The notes below the pieces were generated by a model. It was not told the DNA's origin, searched no databases, and saw only the letters and a program-made list of their open reading frames with translations. Source: Lycocorax pyrrhopterus obiensis (lineage: Eukaryota; Chordata; Aves; Passeriformes; Paradisaeidae). Taken from it: a stretch of DNA of 64,000 nucleotides. Each line of letters begins with the position of its first letter. Position 1 is the first letter of the stretch. The translations under genes were made by a program, and so were the position numbers. Below, in pieces: positions 60,380 to 64,000 of this stretch. The DNA is taken from contig JACSVZ010000006.1 in the NCBI GenBank assembly GCA_014706295.1, forward strand, positions 26,532,629-26,596,628, given 5' to 3'.

Positions 60380-62120
60380 GGCGCACACACACGTCTCCTA
60401 GGTCGCCGCTCAGGTCTCCCAACTTTCACCCGAAGGCGGGGGAGCGGGCCAGCTGCGCGGAGGGCGGCGCGGGCGGCCGGGGGTGTCGCTGCTCGCCCGC
60501 GCCGCCCTCCCCACCAGGAGCCGGGACGCGCGTTTCTCCGGCGGAGCCCCCGGGCACCCCCAGGCGGGGCGGGGCCGGGAACAAAGCCCGGCTCCGTGCC
60601 ACCCTCCCGCTCCGTCCCGCCATTCCCGGCCGGCCTGGCCCGCTCCCAGCCCCGCCATCCCCCGCGGCGGTGGCTGCCCGGCGGCTGCGCGGCCCCGCTG
60701 CCGCGGAGGGCGGCCGGAGCCGGCCGGACGGGTGCGGGCGTGGGGCGGGACGAGCCCGGCGGCGGCCGCCGCCACTTTACGCTCGGCCCGCGGGGCTGTG
60801 CGAGCACCGCTCCCACCCCGGGGGCTCCGGGGCCGCCGGCTGAAAAGCTGAGAACGCTGGGCAGGCACGGGTGGGGCCGCGGCCAGGGACGAAGGGGCGG
60901 AAGAGGGCGAGAGGCGACGGAACGCGGGCCGCGAAGGGGATCGGGGTAGGCTCCGTCTCCCCGGGACACGAGGTCCGGAGCCCAGGTGGGGGCCGGCCAG
61001 GCGGCGCCGAGCGCACGCAGCACCGCCGACCCCTGCTCCGTCTCCGCCCTACTCGTGCCCCCGCAGCGACGGCGGGCAGGGCCGCCCGGCCACACGCTGC
61101 CCTCCCTCCGTCCCTCCCCTCCCCGCCGTAAACAAAGCGGCGAGGGCCGGGGCCGGGCCAGCGCCGGGGGCTGCACAGCACAACCCGCCGGCTCCGTTCC
61201 CGTCGGGGCAAAGCGCCCCCTTCTCCCTCCGATTAGCCACGACCGGATCCCGGCTCCGCCGCCGCCTCACCTCTGCCGCTGGTGGAAGCTGCCGCAGCCC
61301 CGGACGCCGCCGCCTACCTCAGCGCGGCTGCGGTTCCCCCCACACTTCAGAGCGACCCTGGTGGGAGCCGGTGAGCGACGCACGACACCGGCATCCCCCG
61401 CCGGCTTTATCCCGACGCCGCCTCTCCCCTCCGGTACCTCGACGTCCCGGCGCGGCGCTCCCGCCCCCCCCCCGCCCGCCGCCCCATTGGCACGCGCCGC
61501 CCCGCCCGGCCCCGGCGCTCACTGGGGCAGGCGCGCAGCACTCACACGGCCCCGCCCCCGCACTCCCTCCCCGTTGGCTCCCGACAGTCCGGCCCGCCCC
61601 CGAGGCACCGCCTCTCCACACTCCGGCCAATCGCGACGCGGCCAGGGGCCAGCCGAGCCCCCGATTGGCGGCGCCTGCCCGCTTCCCGTTGCTGTGATAG
61701 GCCGCGGCGGCGGCCGGTCCCGCCCCCTGGGGTGCTTCGGGCGCCGCTCCCCCCCGAGCCGCCCAGCTCCCTCCCGGGCAGCGCCCCGGCCCCCGGCGGC
61801 TCCGAGCAGCCCTGCACCGGGCCTGCCCGGCGGGTGGGCGGCCCTAGGAAGCCTCCGCGCCGCCGGCGAAAGCAGGACCGATCGCTGCCGTTAAGAAGGC
61901 CGGTATCAGCAAGGTAGCCGGGAATAAAACGGCTTTATGGGCATGCAGCAGCGTGGCTGGGGAACGTCAAGGAAATGTCCTGGCTACTGAGGCGCTGAGG
62001 CCGCGCAGAGGTTCCGCCGCGCCGTGCCCGTGCCGTCAGAGCGCTCCTTTCGCCCGTAGGAAGCGGCCGGAAAATCCGCCCTTCCCCCAAGCGAATAAGG
62101 GCAAATACTTGTGTCTCGGC
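60380..62120 (-). promoter_or_regulatory. large CpG island promoter of gene C
   Basis: About 1.7 kb of extremely GC- and CpG-rich sequence with many GC boxes. CCAAT boxes lie at 61,486-61,490 and 61,664-61,668 (minus strand) and at 61,627-61,631 (plus strand). The two donors on the minus strand (61,271 and 61,318) show leftward transcription. The plus-strand CCAAT box and a possible donor at 61,912 (CAGCAAG|GTAGCC) leave room for a divergent transcript. Proline/arginine-rich open frames up to 300 codons here are composition artefacts. Confidence 0.9.
61271..61480 (-). other. gene C, non-coding first exon (5' end approximate)
   Basis: The minus strand has a strong donor GGCAGAG|GTGAGG at 61,271 and an alternative CTGAG|GTAGGC at 61,318. 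A short uORF (ATG CCG GTG ...) of 15 codons ends inside the exon, so the exon is probably 5' UTR. The CCAAT box at 61,486-61,490 makes a transcription start somewhat to the left of it plausible. Confidence 0.4.
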
Positions 62121-62902
62121 CAGCTCCACAAATGCTGAGATACCGCGTTTTTGCCAGGAATTACTCGCATTGTTCTACCAACGCGAACCGCCGGGCTTCC
62201 CCCGCAGAAGCAGCCTGGCTCCCAGGAAGCCTGCGGGGCAGGGCAGGGAAAGCTGCCGCCACCCCTGCATGGCATATAAAGCACTTGGACTGCTCTGGCC
62301 ATTGGAACTTCACTTTGATTTCATGTAGCTCCCACAGGCGCCAAGCTGCAAGGTTTATCGCAATGCACTGGCAGCGAGGAGGAGTAACGAGATAATTCAC
62401 AACATCATCCTCAGAAAATTGAGCTGGTACTGGGACTGGCCAGGATTTCGCTAACACAACAGGTCTGGTGGCTGGAAGTAACAATGTATTTCTAAACAAC
62501 GCAAAGATCTGCGAGCCAGTGTTAATAGAAACAGTACCAACATTAACGTTTTAACTGGTTAGAAAGTAACTACATCTTCTGTTAATGCGCCTGAAAGCTT
62601 CCAGGCTTTAAAAGAAAACAGAGGGGGGGAAGAAAGAAAAAGAAATACATGTGAAATCTGATAAAATAACACAAGATTTGCAAAACAGTATTAGAAAGAA
62701 TCCTGAAGTCACCATTTTCCCACTGTTAAACATAAGCCTGTCATGCATGTACTGTATTATAATAAGCATATCCAACAAAACCAGCAGAGTGTCAAGTACA
62801 AAGAACAAATGCACCAGTAAAACAACAAATGCAGCAGCACAACAGTTGTAACAATTTCTATTAGAAGTTCAAAGTTCTGTAACACACTTTGTATGATTAT
62901 AG

Positions 62903-62908
62903 TTTATT
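62903..62908 (-). terminator. possible distal poly(A) signal of gene D
   Basis: AATAAA on the minus strand about 290 bases beyond the putative gene D stop. Confidence 0.25.
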
Positions 62909-63096
62909 TGGAGTAAAAGCCCCTCCATGCTCAACTACTTATGTCCATGTGCTGCATACTCTTAAGACAGATGAAGCACATCAACTTGCAGAAACCAGCA
63001 GGAAAAGAAAGCAGGAGAGAAAAAAAATAATGGTATCCTGGTAGCTGAGGTTAACTCTTCCCTGTAGATTTAAGATTGTTTTGGAGTGGAGTACTT

Positions 63097-63102
63097 TTTA
63101 TT
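63097..63102 (-). terminator. possible proximal poly(A) signal of gene D
   Basis: AATAAA on the minus strand about 95 bases beyond the putative gene D stop, which would give a short 3' UTR. Confidence 0.3.
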
Positions 63103-63195
63103 GTATTTTAACAATTGTACCACAGTTTAAATGCTGGGTGATAGAGTACCTAACAAGAAAACCAGGATTCATTGCTACTGGTGTTGTGCATCATT

Positions 63196-63417
63196 TCAGA
63201 CAATTGATTGAAGCAAAGTACGCCACAAGTTGCTTCTGATTTTGAAGTTATCCTGAGTTAGGAGCTCAGTGATCTTCCCAATAAATGCACGTAACTGAGA
63301 CAAGAGCAGCAGAACCTCACCACCAATGAAAATCAGACCACTTGTATTTAACTCTGAGCACCTGAACTTTACAGAATGTACAATCACACCACTTTCAGAA
63401 CCCAAATGCTCCTTTAC
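63196..63417 (-). CDS. gene D, candidate last coding exon (C-terminus)
   Basis: A 74-codon frame opens after an acceptor (CTATTTTGTAAAGCTGGCAG), just downstream of an in-frame TAA, and ends in TGA. It reads VKEHLGSESGVIVHSVKFRC first and ends ITELLTQDNFKIRSNLWRTL-LQSIV. The second half looks like amphipathic helices (LLLLSQLRAFIGKITELL), a composition unlikely for random AT-rich DNA. Poly(A) signals follow at 63,102 and 62,908. The rest of the gene would lie to the right of the window. Family not recognised; helical-repeat proteins often end like this, but that is inference. Confidence 0.42.
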   Translation of the reverse strand, partial: VKEHLGSESGVIVHSVKFRCSELNTSGLIFIGGEVLLLLSQLRAFIGKITELLTQDNFKIRSNLWRTLLQSIV

Positions 63418-64000
63418 CTGCCAGCTTTACAAAATAGCTCTAAGGATTAGTTAACATGTAAAGTAATTTTCAAAATACATTACAGTACCAGTTAATATTA
63501 ATAGCAATTATTATCTATGAGGGTAAAGTCCTTACTAATTAAGGCTTTGACTATCAGCTCCTCAAAGACACCCACTCTTGGTTCTTGCTGATGTGCCATA
63601 ATGCTTCAGGCAAATAACTGATTCTTTGTTTGCCACCAGTTGTAGTAGTTACAACAATGCTTTTTTTTTTTTTTTTTTTTTAATGAGGCACTGTTATTTC
63701 CTCATTAGGGAGAGATTTTTCCAAATACAGTCCTGTTAACTCTTGGCAGCCACCAGAACCTCTCAGCTCTTGCATTTTACTGTATTGTCCAGAGCACCAA
63801 GCAAAAAACAATAGAAAAAAAAAATCACCATTCACATTGTTCTATGTACCTGAGCACATAAACTTCCAGCACTTGTTTTGGAGACTTTCCTTACTAGATC
63901 AGCATTTACCCCAACTCTTTCATATACCTAATGGTGTTAGTTATGTCTTACACAGTATTGTAAAACTTCACTTTTTTGTTAGGCCACCTCTTTGTTTTGC
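63418..64000. other. presumed intron of gene D
   Basis: AT-rich sequence with a T21 run at 63,661-63,681. No further exon seen. Confidence 0.35.
63661..63681. repeat. T21 homopolymer
   Basis: Twenty-one consecutive T bases (A21 in the minus-strand transcript). It could be a retroposition tail, but no recognisable body adjoins it. Confidence 0.95.

Larger units (their letters stand above)
62121..63195. other. presumed intergenic DNA and 3' UTR of gene D
   Basis: CpG density falls off quickly. AATAAA signals for a leftward gene lie at 63,102 and 62,908. Nothing else recognised. Confidence 0.4.

Noticed and set aside
60352..61894. Open frames of 274 codons (minus) and 302 codons (plus) in the large CpG island
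   Set aside because: Stop codons are rare in such GC-rich DNA. The translations are Pro/Arg/Ala/Gly-rich, overlap on both strands, and conflict with clear splice donors in the island.
1..64000. tRNA, rRNA, snRNA, snoRNA and CRISPR searches by eye
   Set aside because: No tRNA B-box arm context, no C/D box pair at proper spacing, and no spaced direct-repeat array was seen. A covariance-model scan would be needed to exclude small RNAs.

Overview
The window looks like vertebrate nuclear DNA and most probably comes from a bird. It is AT-rich, mostly non-coding, low in interspersed repeats, and punctuated by three sharp CpG islands. The recognisable repeats are short 3' tails of CR1 LINEs, the dominant avian/reptilian retroposon, plus LTR-like sequence. 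There are no operons, prokaryotic genes or CRISPR arrays. Species and chromosome cannot be fixed from the sequence alone.

The simplest reading is four head-to-tail genes, all on the minus strand. Gene D enters from the right, with a probable last coding exon near 63.2-63.4 kb. Gene C starts in the large CpG island at 60.4-62.1 kb; its ATG-bearing exon may be 47,672-47,880 and its end may lie near 39.6 kb. Gene B starts in the CpG island near 36.2-36.6 kb, has a 5' UTR/start-codon exon at 32,492-32,859, and may end at 21,395. Gene A starts in the CpG island near 16.9-17.2 kb with a clear first coding exon (16,871-16,946) and runs off the left end. I could not name any of the four from the residues visible. 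I therefore give no gene symbols.

The best-supported coding pieces are the first exon of gene A, the start-codon exon of gene B and, less firmly, the last exon of gene D and the ATG exon of gene C. The remaining exon entries are short candidates found by matching splice sites to an open frame. Many stand or fall with RNA or cross-species evidence, because splice-like pairs of this size also occur by chance in 64 kb.

The most interesting structures are regulatory. (1) The gene B start exon carries a chain of three upstream ORFs: the second and third overlap as TGATG, and the last ends ATG-TAA two bases before the main ATG. (2) The gene C candidate start exon repeats the arrangement, with a TGATG overlap and a TAA two bases before the ATG. 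(3) A perfect 16-bp inverted repeat with a 3-base loop contains two facing octamer (ATGCAAAT) motifs in intron 1 of gene B. (4) A strong CTCF-like motif sits in a small CpG-rich patch near 47.2 kb. (5) LTR-like sequence lies just upstream of the gene B promoter.
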